Part shown: positions 1 through 7,972 of the stretch, in pieces
Position numbering within the stretch: the first letter of the stretch is position 1
How the letters are laid out: every line of letters begins with the position of its first letter
From: an uncultured Clostridia bacterium
Lineage (GTDB): Bacteria; Bacillota; Clostridia; Christensenellales; UBA1242
Direction of reading: 5' to 3'
Length of the DNA stretch: 64,000 nt
Assembly (NCBI GenBank): GCA_944381185.1
Contig: CALWKE010000003.1
Span: 62,001-126,000 of the forward strand
Position numbers and translations under genes: made by a program
The notes under the pieces: model-generated
Database searches by the model: none
Told to the model about the DNA's origin: nothing
The model's input: only the letters and a program-made list of their open reading frames with translations

Positions 1-145
1 TCATGAGCAAGATAGCGAAAAAGAAATAGATAAACAAATAAAAAATAATGAAGCTGAAAATCTTGAAAATAATGGTGACGAAATTGAATTAGATAGTGAC
101 CTTGAAGCCTTTCTTTCAATGTTTAAAGGAGATGATGACGAGTGA
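1..145 (+). CDS. 3' end of an unidentified acidic protein (partial)
   Basis: An open frame enters from the left edge (codons start at position 2) and stops at TGA 143-145. The visible 47 residues are rich in Glu, Asp, Asn and Lys and end in a Gly-Asp-Asp-Asp-Glu tail. No domain can be recognised from this tail alone. The stop overlaps the GTG start of the next gene (GTGA at 142-145), which implies translational coupling and one operon with the following two genes. Confidence 0.7.
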   Translation, partial: HEQDSEKEIDKQIKNNEAENLENNGDEIELDSDLEAFLSMFKGDDDE

Positions 146-462
146 AAAGTAGTGATATAATTTCAAGATATGAAAGTGAGAATTTTGCAGAAATTCAAAA
201 CTGCAGGGTTTCGCTTGCTGATTTAAAAAAACTAGGCGTAACCGATAAAGTTCTTGCTGATGAAGTTTATCTCTATAAAATTTATGGCGATGAAATTGTT
301 TTAAAAAACGGAAATCCAGATGAAAGTTTTGATGGAAAAAAGTCAGTTGAAAAAATTAATTTAGCAGAAAAATCACTTTTTGATGAAGTTAATCAAATTT
401 GTGAAAATATTGAAAACAATGAGTTTGACACAAATTTAGAAGTTTTAATTCGAACTCTTTAG
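142..462 (+). CDS. Small acidic hypothetical protein
   Basis: This 106-residue protein starts at GTG 142, overlapping the upstream stop by four bases, and stops at TAG 460-462. It has no signal peptide, membrane segment or cysteine. The composition is Glu/Asp/Asn rich with alternating hydrophobic positions, as in a small soluble helical protein. The tight coupling upstream and the two-base-scale spacing to the shikimate-kinase-like gene downstream suggest the three products work together. I do not recognise the family and give no function. Confidence 0.7.
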   Translation: MKSSDIISRYESENFAEIQNCRVSLADLKKLGVTDKVLADEVYLYKIYGDEIVLKNGNPDESFDGKKSVEKINLAEKSLFDEVNQICENIENNEFDTNLEVLIRTL

Positions 463-471
463 GTGGGCTTT

Positions 472-999
472 ATGAAACAAAATTTGCTAATTTTAAGTTA
501 TGATTACACCCTTTCAAAAAGATTATCAGCAAAGTTTGCAGATAACTTTTCTATGCGGGTTTTTGATCAAAGAGAACTTTTTGAATTTGACCATTTGCCA
601 CGCTCTTTTAGCGAGGTGTTGCTTGAAAGGGGAAGAGAGTATGTTTTTAAAAAATTTAAATCAATTATAAAAATGGAATTTGATTTTGAAAATACGGTTT
701 TTGTTGCAGACTACTCTTTGGCAGACTATGCTTATGATATTTTTCATAACATAAAATTGGCAAATTTTACTATTTATTTATATAAAAATGTTGAAGATGA
801 ACTTTCAGAAGTGTTGAGCAAAGATTATGCATCTAATGCTGAAAAGGAGTTTTATAAAATTGACGAGCCATTGCTTTTAGAGCGTGAAAATGAAATAAAA
901 AATAATTTGGCAGATATCAGTGTTGATATAACTGGACTTAATGATGACCAAATTATTGAAGTAGTCAGTCAAAAAATGCAGAACTTTTATGCAAAATAA
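472..999 (+). CDS. Shikimate-kinase-like protein lacking the P-loop
   Basis: The start is placed at ATG 472 because AGGTGGG ends five bases upstream; a GTG at 463 is possible but lies within that site. The protein has 175 residues, the usual length of shikimate kinase, and follows its pattern: an N-terminal beta strand and helix, then an F-D-x-R-E-L-F-E segment like the shikimate-binding Asp strand, a conserved-looking S-E-V-L-L-E-R-G-R-E helix, a V-Y/I-Y-L strand, and a C-terminal L-A-D-I-S-V-D-I-T-G segment as in kinase C-termini. The ATP-binding GxxGxGK[ST] loop is replaced by S-Y-D-Y-T-L-S-K, and the Gly-Gly-Gly turn is gone. Catalysis therefore looks impossible. This is a fold-level inference made by eye. 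The role is unknown; binding or regulation fits better than shikimate phosphorylation. Confidence 0.6.
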   Translation: MKQNLLILSYDYTLSKRLSAKFADNFSMRVFDQRELFEFDHLPRSFSEVLLERGREYVFKKFKSIIKMEFDFENTVFVADYSLADYAYDIFHNIKLANFTIYLYKNVEDELSEVLSKDYASNAEKEFYKIDEPLLLERENEIKNNLADISVDITGLNDDQIIEVVSQKMQNFYAK

Positions 1000-1014
1000 C
1001 TAGGTTATTTTTAT

Positions 1015-1043
1015 TTGTGAAAAATGATGATTTGTTTTATAAT
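1015..1043 (+). promoter_or_regulatory. Predicted sigma-A promoter
   Basis: TTGTGA (1015-1020) and TATAAT (1038-1043) are separated by 17 bases. The promoter precedes the small gene at 1090 and leaves a leader of roughly 40 bases. Confidence 0.6.
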
Positions 1044-1089
1044 ATAGGTGTGAAAGGATATACATAGAACAAAAAGTGGGGTAACGCCT

Positions 1090-1317
1090 ATGAAAAAGCT
1101 ATATGACGCAGATTATATTATAAGAAAAAATAATGAATATGAAGAGCAACAGATTTACAACAGTCCTGTTGAAGTTAAGCTTCGCAATATGATTGCAGAA
1201 GCCACAAGGCTTTGTGCACTTCAAAATGAAAAGTGCAAACTTCAAAAAGCAAAATTAGAAGCCAAGCGAAAGGCACGCCTTTCTGCCCAAGCAGAAACCG
1301 CCATGAGCATGGAATAG
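1090..1317 (+). CDS. Small helical hypothetical protein
   Basis: This is a 75-residue protein starting at ATG 1090, behind its own promoter (1015-1043) and a weak GTGGGG ribosome site. Its second half is an uninterrupted Lys/Ala/Glu/Gln-rich amphipathic helix, likely a short coiled coil, containing two cysteines. It is followed by a clear terminator, so it is probably a single-gene transcript. I do not recognise the family. Support for being real comes from the promoter, the terminator and the absence of a better frame. Confidence 0.6.
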   Translation: MKKLYDADYIIRKNNEYEEQQIYNSPVEVKLRNMIAEATRLCALQNEKCKLQKAKLEAKRKARLSAQAETAMSME

Positions 1318-1334
1318 AATTATAATATATGACA

Positions 1335-1370
1335 ATAAAAAAACAACCATTGTTTGGTTGTTTTTTTATT
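1335..1370. terminator. Bidirectional intrinsic terminator
   Basis: The stem is CAACCA (1344-1349) with TGGTTG (1355-1360), flanked by A-runs on the left and T-runs on the right. It therefore serves the small gene on + and nifJ on -. Confidence 0.85.
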
Positions 1371-1373
1371 GCT

Positions 1374-4300
1374 TTATTTATTTTTGTTTTCATTTTCAAG
1401 TTCAATAACTTCTTTAAGACCTTCACGAACTTTTTGTGCGTGTTCTTTTGCACCAGCAATCAGTTTTGCTGATTCTTCGGCATGTGTTTTTGCAAGTGAG
1501 AAGTATCTTGACTGTGTGCTTGTGAAGTCTTCATAAGGCTTGGTTGGGTCTTTTGAGTCAATAGTAAGTGTGTCGGTTGCTGGGTTATATCTATAAATCG
1601 GCCAGTATCCAGTTTCAACAGCAAGTTTTTCTTGTGCTTGAGAATTGCTCATATTTCCGCCATGGTTGATGCATGGGCAATAGCAAATGATAATTGACGG
1701 ACCCTTATTTTCTTTTGCTTCTTTAAAGGCATTGATTGTTGCTTGTTGGTTTGCACCCATGGCAACTTGAGCCACATAAACATTAGGGTATTGCCTTGCG
1801 ATTGCACCAAGGTCTTTCTTTTGGGTTTTCTTTCCACTTGCTGCAAACTTTGCAACACTTCCCATTGGGGTAGCCTTTGAAGCTTGACCACCAGTGTTAG
1901 AGTAAACTTCAGTGTCAAGAACCAAAATGTTAACATCTTCGCCCGAAGCAAGCACGTGGTCAAGACCACCAAAGCCAATATCATAAGCCCAGCCGTCACC
2001 ACCAATAATCCAAACTGAAGTTTCAAACAGAGCAGACATGTAGCCATAGAGTGCACGAGTGGTTTCGTTTGTTTTGTCAGCAGTGTAAAGGGCTTTTATT
2101 TGTTCTTTGATTGCTCTCGCAAGTGTTTGGTCTTTCTTATCTTGTGAAAGCCACAACTTTAACATATCTGTGAATTTTTTGTCATAAACATTATTTTGTA
2201 TTGCAAAATTAACTGTTTCTTCAAGATGTTTTCGGTTGCTGATTGTTGCCTTTTTCATGCCCAAGCCAAATTCGGCATTATCTTCAAACAAACTATTTGA
2301 CCAAGCAGGTCCAAAGCCGTTTTTAGACTTTGTGTAAGGGCAGGTTGGGGCAGTTCCTGAATAGATACTTGAACAGCCTGTTGCGTTTGCAACAATCATT
2401 TCTTCACCAAAAAGTTGGGTTAAAAGTTTGATGTAAGGAGTTTCGCCACAGCCAGCACAAGCACCCGAAAATTCAAATAATGGTTTTTCAAACTGACTGC
2501 CTTTAACAGTTTCTTTTTTAAAGATTGTTTGTGGATTTTCAACATCTTTAAGTTTGTTATAAAGTTCATCTTCCTTATCTAAAATTTCTTCCGCTTTAAC
2601 CATTTGAAGGGCTTTGTTTATTGCTGGGCAAACATTAACGCAGTTTTCACAGCCTGTGCAGTCTTTTGGAAAAATTTGAATTTTGAATGAATATCCCGGA
2701 ACGCCAAGAGCAGGGACAGCACCAACTTCTTTTGCAAGTTCGCTGTCAGACTTAACAAGATATGGGCGAATAACTGCATGAGGGCAAACAAGTGAACATT
2801 GGTTGCATTGAATGCAGTTTTCTTTTATCCATTTTGGAAGCATTGTTGCAATGTTTCGTTTTTCATAAGCCGATGTGCCAGTGTGTGAACTGCCTGTTGG
2901 TTCAAAACTTGAAACAGGCAAATTGTCGCCAAGTTTAAGTTCGATTGGGTGAATGTAATTTTTGTAATATGGGTCGTCGATAGGGCAGAAAGTTGGGTCG
3001 CTTGTTGCATTTACCCAAGCTTTTGGATAGTTAACTTGACGAAGTTCGGCAAGTGATTGGTCGATGGCTTGAATATTCATTTGAACAACTTTTTCGCCTT
3101 TGCTTGCATAGGTTTTTGCAGCGGCGGTTTTGATATGCTCAATTGCAGTTTTAACATCTAATATTCCCGCAAGTGCAAAGAATGCAGTTTGCATAACAAC
3201 ATTTATTCTACGATTCAGTCCAACTGCCTCGGCAACTTTTTCAGCATCAATAACAAAGAATTTAAGATTCTTTTTAGCAATAAACTTTTTCATTGAAGCA
3301 GGAAGTTCCTTTTCAAGTTCGGCATCAGACCATGGGGCATTCAAAAGGAATGTTCCGCCTTCTTTAATTGAACTTAACATGTCATATTTTGACACATAAC
3401 TTTTGTTGTGGCAAGCAACAAAGTCTGGATGAACGGTAAGGTATGGTGCATTGATTGGTTTTTTGCTCATTCGAAGGTGGCTGATTGTGAGTCCGCCTGA
3501 CTTTTTGCTGTCGTAAACAAAATAGCCTTGACCATAGAGCCCTGCATATTCACTTATGATTTTTATGCTGTTTTTATTAGCAGAAACAGTTCCATCTGAA
3601 CCAAGTCCATAAAAACGGCATTCAACCATGTTTTTATCTGCAAAGTCAATTTTAGTTTTATTTACTGGAAGGGAAGTTTTTGTTACATCATCATTTATTC
3701 CAACGGTAAAGTGATTTTTTGGATTTGCTTGAACAGAATTTTCATAAACGGCAATAGCATGGTCATGAGTATACTCTTTTGAAGACAAGCCATATCTTCC
3801 ACCAAGAACACGAATACCAGAAATTCCAGCATCTGAAAGGGCAGAGATAACATCTTCAGCTAGTGGTTCATAGGTTGCACCGCATTCTTTTGTTCGGTCG
3901 AGAACAGAGATAACCCTTGTTGTCTTTGGAAGGCAGGCAACAAATTTGTCTACTGCAAATGGGCGGTATAACCTAACTTTAACAACGCCGACTTTTTCAC
4001 CACGAGCAGCAAGTGCGTTAACGGCTTGAATTGTTGTGTCAGCACCTGAACCCATAACAACAATAATGCTTGTTGCATCTGGTGCACCATAATATTCAAA
4101 GAGTTTGTATTTTCTGCCGGTGGCTTTGCCAAGGTCAGCAAGCACATTTTCAAAAATCTTTGGAACACTGCTGATATATTTATTTATTGCCTCACGGTTT
4201 TGGAAGAAAATGTCTTCACTTTGGCTTGTGCCCTTTTGAATAGGGTTCGATGGGGTGAATTCACAAGTTCGCTCATAGATATTGCCATATTTTTCAGCAA

Positions 4301-4883
4301 GCATTTTAACGGTTTGGTCATCAATAGGTGTGATTGTGTTAACTTCGTGTGAAGTTCTAAATCCGTCAAAGAAATGAACAAAAGGAACTTTTGCAATATT
4401 TGTTGCAAGGTGACAGGCAAGTGCCATGTCTTGAGCCTCTTGCACACTTGAAGATGCAACCATTGAAAATCCAGTTTGGCGAACACCCATAACATCGCTA
4501 TGGTCACCAAAAATCGAAAGTGCGTGGGTTGCAATGGTTCGGGCTGCCACATGAATAACACAAGGGAGCATTTCACCTGCAATTTTATACATATTAGGAA
4601 TCATGAGAAGCAAACCTTGAGATGATGTGAAGGTTGTTGCCTTTGCACCAGCGGTGAGTGCACCATGAAGTGCACCAGCAGCACCTGCTTCTGATTGCAT
4701 TTCAGTTACTTCAACGGTTCTGCCATAGATATTTTTTTTGCCTTTTGAACTCCAAACATCAATGTTTTCAGCCATTGGCGAAGAAGGAGTTATTGGGTAA
4801 ATGAGTGCAAGGTCAGACATCATATATGCCATGCTTGCGGCGGCGGTATTGCCGTCTATTGTTACATGTTTTTCGTCTTTCAT
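1374..4883 (-). CDS. nifJ: Pyruvate:ferredoxin (flavodoxin) oxidoreductase
   Basis: The enzyme converts pyruvate and CoA to acetyl-CoA and CO2, passing electrons to ferredoxin, the central anaerobic step in clostridia. The single chain of about 1,169 residues matches the one-subunit family length. Visible in order are the N-terminal pyrimidine-binding region (IDGNTAAA, YPITPSSPM), the gamma and beta-type middle domains, a ferredoxin domain with CIQCNQCSLVCP and CTGCENCVNVCP, then CAGCGE and the TPP-binding GDGWAYDIG segment with an N-T-G-G-Q stretch. The start is set at ATG 4883 because GGAGA lies just upstream; an in-frame ATG at 4893-4895 would put that site inside the gene. It has its own promoter (4931-4959), divergent from truA. 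The ferredoxin at 17699 is a plausible electron acceptor. Confidence 0.97.
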   Translation of the reverse strand: MKDEKHVTIDGNTAAASMAYMMSDLALIYPITPSSPMAENIDVWSSKGKKNIYGRTVEVTEMQSEAGAAGALHGALTAGAKATTFTSSQGLLLMIPNMYKIAGEMLPCVIHVAARTIATHALSIFGDHSDVMGVRQTGFSMVASSSVQEAQDMALACHLATNIAKVPFVHFFDGFRTSHEVNTITPIDDQTVKMLAEKYGNIYERTCEFTPSNPIQKGTSQSEDIFFQNREAINKYISSVPKIFENVLADLGKATGRKYKLFEYYGAPDATSIIVVMGSGADTTIQAVNALAARGEKVGVVKVRLYRPFAVDKFVACLPKTTRVISVLDRTKECGATYEPLAEDVISALSDAGISGIRVLGGRYGLSSKEYTHDHAIAVYENSVQANPKNHFTVGINDDVTKTSLPVNKTKIDFADKNMVECRFYGLGSDGTVSANKNSIKIISEYAGLYGQGYFVYDSKKSGGLTISHLRMSKKPINAPYLTVHPDFVACHNKSYVSKYDMLSSIKEGGTFLLNAPWSDAELEKELPASMKKFIAKKNLKFFVIDAEKVAEAVGLNRRINVVMQTAFFALAGILDVKTAIEHIKTAAAKTYASKGEKVVQMNIQAIDQSLAELRQVNYPKAWVNATSDPTFCPIDDPYYKNYIHPIELKLGDNLPVSSFEPTGSSHTGTSAYEKRNIATMLPKWIKENCIQCNQCSLVCPHAVIRPYLVKSDSELAKEVGAVPALGVPGYSFKIQIFPKDCTGCENCVNVCPAINKALQMVKAEEILDKEDELYNKLKDVENPQTIFKKETVKGSQFEKPLFEFSGACAGCGETPYIKLLTQLFGEEMIVANATGCSSIYSGTAPTCPYTKSKNGFGPAWSNSLFEDNAEFGLGMKKATISNRKHLEETVNFAIQNNVYDKKFTDMLKLWLSQDKKDQTLARAIKEQIKALYTADKTNETTRALYGYMSALFETSVWIIGGDGWAYDIGFGGLDHVLASGEDVNILVLDTEVYSNTGGQASKATPMGSVAKFAASGKKTQKKDLGAIARQYPNVYVAQVAMGANQQATINAFKEAKENKGPSIIICYCPCINHGGNMSNSQAQEKLAVETGYWPIYRYNPATDTLTIDSKDPTKPYEDFTSTQSRYFSLAKTHAEESAKLIAGAKEHAQKVREGLKEVIELENENKNK

Positions 4884-4930
4884 AAAAATCTCCATAAATT
4901 AAATTTTTGCTAAAAAATCTCGCTAAATAA

Positions 4931-4959
4931 ATTATAAAATCAATTACAAATTAAGTCAA
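4931..4959 (-). promoter_or_regulatory. Predicted nifJ promoter
   Basis: On the minus strand, TTGACT (4959-4954) and TATAAT (4936-4931) are spaced by 17 bases. Strong sigma-A match upstream of nifJ. Confidence 0.75.
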
Positions 4960-4992
4960 ACAGAAAAGGCAAACAAACTAATCAATATGTGA

Positions 4993-5021
4993 TTGAAAAA
5001 GAGATTTTTTTGTGGTATTAT
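4993..5021 (+). promoter_or_regulatory. Predicted truA promoter, possibly giving a leaderless mRNA
   Basis: TTGAAA (4993-4998) and TATTAT (5016-5021) are separated by 17 bases. The expected start of transcription, about seven bases past the -10, falls on the ATG at 5028. There is no good Shine-Dalgarno sequence in front of that ATG. Confidence 0.6.
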
Positions 5022-5027
5022 TTTGAT

Positions 5028-5768
5028 ATGGAAAGATTTAAACTTGTTCTTCAATATGATGGCAAAGATTTTTGTGGATTTCAAATTCAGCCAAACAAGC
5101 GAACAGTTCAGGGCGAAGTTGAAAAAGCCCTTGAATTTTTGTTAAAAGAAAAGGTAAAAATTTATGCAAGTGGCAGAACGGATGCCGAAGTTTCGGCACT
5201 TGCACAAGTTGCCCATTTTGATACCGAAAAGTGCGTTGATGAAAAAAAACTTGAAGCAAGTCTTAATGCAATTTTGCCCGAAGATATTGCAGTAACAAGT
5301 GTTCAAAAAGTTGATAACAGTTTCGACGCAAGGTTTTCAGTTAAGCGAAAAACTTATCAGTATAGATTTTATGTTTCAAGATACGAACTTCCACTTTTAA
5401 GAGGCAGGGCACTTCGAATTAATGACTACGCAGATGTTTCGCTAATGAATAAAGCATGCAAATTTTTGCTTGGCGAACATGATTTTAAGTCGTTTGTGGC
5501 ACGAAAGAGTGGCAAGACCGATTTTGTTCGAACAATTTATGATGCTAAAATTGTTGAACTTGATGACGGAATGTTTGCCTTTGAAATAACAGGCAATGGC
5601 TTTTTATATAACATGGTGCGAATTATTTTTGGAACGCTAATTCAGGTGGGTTATAAAAAAATCGAACCAAGCAAAGTTAAGGATATAATAGACGCCAAAG
5701 ACCGAACAAAAGCAGGAAAAACCATGCCAGCGTTTGCACTTGTTTTAAAAAATGTTGAATATTTGTAG
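5028..5768 (+). CDS. truA: tRNA pseudouridine(38-40) synthase TruA
   Basis: TruA isomerises uridines 38-40 in the anticodon arm of many tRNAs. The protein begins MERFKLVLQYDG, as in the family, and has the catalytic aspartate in A-S-G-R-T-D-A (about residue 54), F-D-A-R-F-S and R-T-I-Y-D-A segments, and the C-terminal G-N-G-F-L-Y-N-M-V-R motif. At 246 residues it is normal length. An in-frame GTG at 4989 would add 13 residues unlike the family and would start upstream of the predicted promoter, so ATG 5028 is preferred. The gene stands alone, divergent from nifJ and upstream of the rplM promoter. Confidence 0.95.
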   Translation: MERFKLVLQYDGKDFCGFQIQPNKRTVQGEVEKALEFLLKEKVKIYASGRTDAEVSALAQVAHFDTEKCVDEKKLEASLNAILPEDIAVTSVQKVDNSFDARFSVKRKTYQYRFYVSRYELPLLRGRALRINDYADVSLMNKACKFLLGEHDFKSFVARKSGKTDFVRTIYDAKIVELDDGMFAFEITGNGFLYNMVRIIFGTLIQVGYKKIEPSKVKDIIDAKDRTKAGKTMPAFALVLKNVEYL

Positions 5769-5798
5769 CAAAATATCAAGCAAAAGTGAAAATAATTA

Positions 5799-5827
5799 TT
5801 GACATCTTGACTTGTTTGTTATAAAAT
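5799..5827 (+). promoter_or_regulatory. Predicted rplM-rpsI promoter
   Basis: TTGACA (5799-5804) and TAAAAT (5822-5827) are spaced by 17 bases, leaving a leader of about 73 bases before rplM. Confidence 0.75.
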
Positions 5828-5839
5828 AAACGAGCATAG

Positions 5840-5864
5840 GACTGGGAATTTTTGTTTTTCAGTC
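5840..5864 (+). promoter_or_regulatory. Hairpin in the rplM leader, possible L13 autoregulatory leader
   Basis: GACTG (5840-5844) pairs with CAGTC (5860-5864), extended by G-U and A-U pairs around a small U-rich loop. Firmicute rplM operons often carry a structured L13 leader in this position. Whether this one matches that Rfam family needs a covariance search, so the identity is a guess based on position and the presence of a stem. Confidence 0.4.
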
Positions 5865-5907
5865 ATTTTATCGCAAATTTATTTTATATAAAGGAAAGGA
5901 AATTACA

Positions 5908-6348
5908 ATGAAAACATTTATGCAAAAGGCAGAAACAAAATCAAACAAATGGTATCTTGTTGATGCAACAAACATGCCACTTGGCAGATTGGCTAGCCAA
6001 GTTGCCGCAATTCTTCGTGGCAAGAATAAGCCAGAATTCACACCAAACACACTTTGTGGTGACCACGTAATCATCATTAACACAGACAAGGTTGTTTTAA
6101 CTGGTAACAAACTTGAAGATAAGTATTATCGTTATCACACAGGCTACGTTGGTGGACTTAAAGAAATTCAATATAAAACTTTAATGAGAGAACATTCAGA
6201 CAAAGCTGTTTATCAAGCAGTTAAAAAGATGCTTCCAAAGAATGCTCTTGGAAGGCAAATGCTTACATATTTAAGGGTTTATAAAGATGATAAGCATGAG
6301 CAAATCGCTCAAAAACCAGAAGTATTAAATCTTGAAGGTAGAAGGTAA
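5908..6348 (+). CDS. rplM: 50S ribosomal protein L13
   Basis: L13 is an early-assembling protein of the large ribosomal subunit. The 146-residue product has the family landmarks: W-Y-L-V-D-A near the N-terminus, P-L-G-R-L-A-S, F-T-P-N-T-L-C-G-D-H-V-I-I-I-N, K-Y-Y-R-Y-H-T-G-Y, and the M-L-P-K-N-A-L-G-R motif. The ribosome site AAAGGAAAGGA precedes ATG 5908. It is followed five bases later by rpsI, the standard bacterial pair, and both share the promoter at 5799-5827. Confidence 0.98.
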   Translation: MKTFMQKAETKSNKWYLVDATNMPLGRLASQVAAILRGKNKPEFTPNTLCGDHVIIINTDKVVLTGNKLEDKYYRYHTGYVGGLKEIQYKTLMREHSDKAVYQAVKKMLPKNALGRQMLTYLRVYKDDKHEQIAQKPEVLNLEGRR

Positions 6349-6353
6349 TAGAT

Positions 6354-6761
6354 ATGGCAAAGAAAAACGCAAAAGTAGAAAAAATTTGGGCAACCGGCAG
6401 AAGAAAAAAAGCTATTGCAAGAGCTAGAATCTGCGAAGGTAAAGGCAAAATTTTAATTAACAAAAAACCACTTGAAGAATATTTTAAGTCAGAACTTCTT
6501 CAAAATGAAGTTAAAACAGCACTCAATCTTGTTGAAATGGCTGACAAAATTGACACAGAAATCACTGTTAATGGTGGTGGCTTAACTGGTCAAGCTGGTG
6601 CTTGCCGTCATGCTATTGCAAGAGCACTTGTTTTATTCAATGAAACATTCAAAAAAACAATCAAAGATGCTGGGCTTCTTACTCGTGACCCAAGAATGAA
6701 AGAGAGAAAGAAGTATGGTCTTAAGAAGGCTCGTAAGGCACCTCAATTCTCTAAAAGATAA
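6354..6761 (+). CDS. rpsI: 30S ribosomal protein S9
   Basis: S9 belongs to the small-subunit head, and its C-terminal tail reaches the P-site tRNA. The 135-residue protein shows A-T-G-R-R-K-K-A-I-A-R near the start, V-N-G-G-G-L-T-G-Q-A-G-A, and ends K-Y-G-L-K-K-A-R-K-A-P-Q-F-S-K-R, including the invariant terminal Lys-Arg. It is cotranscribed with rplM and is closed by the terminator at 6800-6852. Confidence 0.98.
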   Translation: MAKKNAKVEKIWATGRRKKAIARARICEGKGKILINKKPLEEYFKSELLQNEVKTALNLVEMADKIDTEITVNGGGLTGQAGACRHAIARALVLFNETFKKTIKDAGLLTRDPRMKERKKYGLKKARKAPQFSKR

Positions 6762-6799
6762 TTTTAAGACAAAAAATAAGCGATTAACTTCGTTACTAA

Positions 6800-6852
6800 T
6801 AAAAAATCCACATAGTCATTTAGGTCTACTAAACTCCTATGTGGATTTTTTA
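6800..6852 (+). terminator. Terminator of the rplM-rpsI operon
   Basis: A long stem pairs AAATCCACATAG with CTATGTGGATTT, ending in a T-run at 6846-6851. A smaller inner stem (TTTAG/CTAAA) sits in the loop. Confidence 0.85.
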
Positions 6853-7050
6853 TTGAGCCTCGTTTCTCACTCATTTTTTGACTTAAAATGGTTGCACATT
6901 TGATAAATTATTATAATTGCCTGATACCCCAATTTTTACCTTTTAGTGTTGCACATTTCTGATAAAAGTATTATTTTTCACGATTAGAGGGTTGCACGTT
7001 TTTAATGATAATTTAATTAATAGAGGCATGATGCTTTGTTACTTTGATAG
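6853..7050. repeat. Gene-free stretch with three copies of a GTTGCAC motif
   Basis: No credible reading frame lies between the rpsI terminator and the next terminator-like hairpin. GTTGCACATT occurs at 6891-6900 and 6948-6957, and GTTGCACGTT at 6991-7000. The first two are followed by a TGATAAA element and the third by TGATAA. TTGCAC is also the -35 of the virD4 promoter, so these could be promoter-like elements, but no -10 sits at the usual 17-base spacing. A small RNA is possible; nothing firmer can be said. Confidence 0.4.
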
Positions 7051-7100
7051 TTCCACACAGTCATGTATTATTTATACATTTCTAGCGTGGAATTTTTTTT
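7051..7100 (+). terminator. Terminator-like hairpin with no gene in front of it
   Basis: TTCCAC (7051-7056) pairs with GTGGAA (7087-7092) around an inner ATGTAT/ATACAT stem, followed by eight T residues. It resembles the rpsI terminator (shared CCACA-AGTCAT start), suggesting a duplicated element or the end of an unannotated small RNA starting within 6853-7050. Confidence 0.6.
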
Positions 7101-7291
7101 GTGCCTTGCTTGATATTGTATTTTTTAATTTTTATGAACTTGATATATGCTGTTTAATTAGTAATTGAAAAATAAAAGCGGGGTACTAGTCTTATTTTTT
7201 ATTGCTAATTTTTTATGTTTTTGTTAAAATTAAATTGAGAAATTGTGAAAAAATAAAAATTAATAAAATAAAACACAATAAGGATAAATAT

Positions 7292-7972
7292 ATGAAATTT
7301 TTTAATAATGGTTGGGATAAAGTTTTAGAAGATGAATTTGAAAAGGACTACTTTAAAAATTTGCTCACAAAAGTTGATGAAGAGTATGAAAAATTTACGG
7401 TTTATCCGCCAAGAAACAAGATTTTTTCAGCACTTAAAGCCTGTGATATAAATGATGTTAAGGTTGTGATTTTGGGGCAAGACCCATATCATGAACCGGG
7501 GCAGGCACATGGCATGTGTTTTTCGGTGCTTCCGGGGGTAGACATTCCGCCATCACTAAAAAATATCTATAAAGAAATCAAAGAAGAATTAGGGATTGAT
7601 CCGCCAAATCATGGTTGCTTAATTTCTTGGGCAAAGCAGGGGATTTTGCTTTTAAACACAACTCTCACAGTTCGTGAACATCAAGCAAATTCACATTCAA
7701 CCTATGGTTGGCAAAGGTTTACTGACCGAATTATTGAAGAAGTAAGCAAGCAAGATAAGCCCGTTGTCTTCTTGCTTTGGGGAAGAAATGCAATCAATAA
7801 AAAACCACTTATTGACGAGTCTAAACATTTGGTTTTAACTTCTGCACACCCAAGCCCACTTTCAGCCTATAACGGATTTTTTGGGAATGGACATTTTAAA
7901 AAGACAAATGAATTTTTAAAGGCTCATGGAAGGGGCGAAATAAATTGGAAAATTGAGAATATAGAAAAATAA
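7292..7972 (+). CDS. ung: Uracil-DNA glycosylase
   Basis: Ung removes uracil from DNA to start base excision repair. The 226-residue protein carries the water-activating G-Q-D-P-Y-H motif (about residues 65-70), L-L-L-N-T-T-L-T-V-R, and the C-terminal H-P-S-P-L-S-A motif, all diagnostic of family 1 UDG. The start is ATG 7292, behind AAGGA; the frame stays open to 7202, but that extension is Lys/Ile-rich and unlike the family. Its stop shares bases with the next gene's ATG (TAATG at 7970-7974), so the two are translationally coupled. Confidence 0.97.
   Translation: MKFFNNGWDKVLEDEFEKDYFKNLLTKVDEEYEKFTVYPPRNKIFSALKACDINDVKVVILGQDPYHEPGQAHGMCFSVLPGVDIPPSLKNIYKEIKEELGIDPPNHGCLISWAKQGILLLNTTLTVREHQANSHSTYGWQRFTDRIIEEVSKQDKPVVFLLWGRNAINKKPLIDESKHLVLTSAHPSPLSAYNGFFGNGHFKKTNEFLKAHGRGEINWKIENIEK

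Noticed and set aside
1649-4582. Several long open frames antisense to or in other frames of nifJ
   Set aside because: They lack ribosome sites, have Leu/Gln-rich shadow composition, and lie inside a complete, well-conserved gene.
6715-6903. A 62-codon frame overlapping the end of rpsI
   Set aside because: It runs through the rpsI terminator stem and has no ribosome site.
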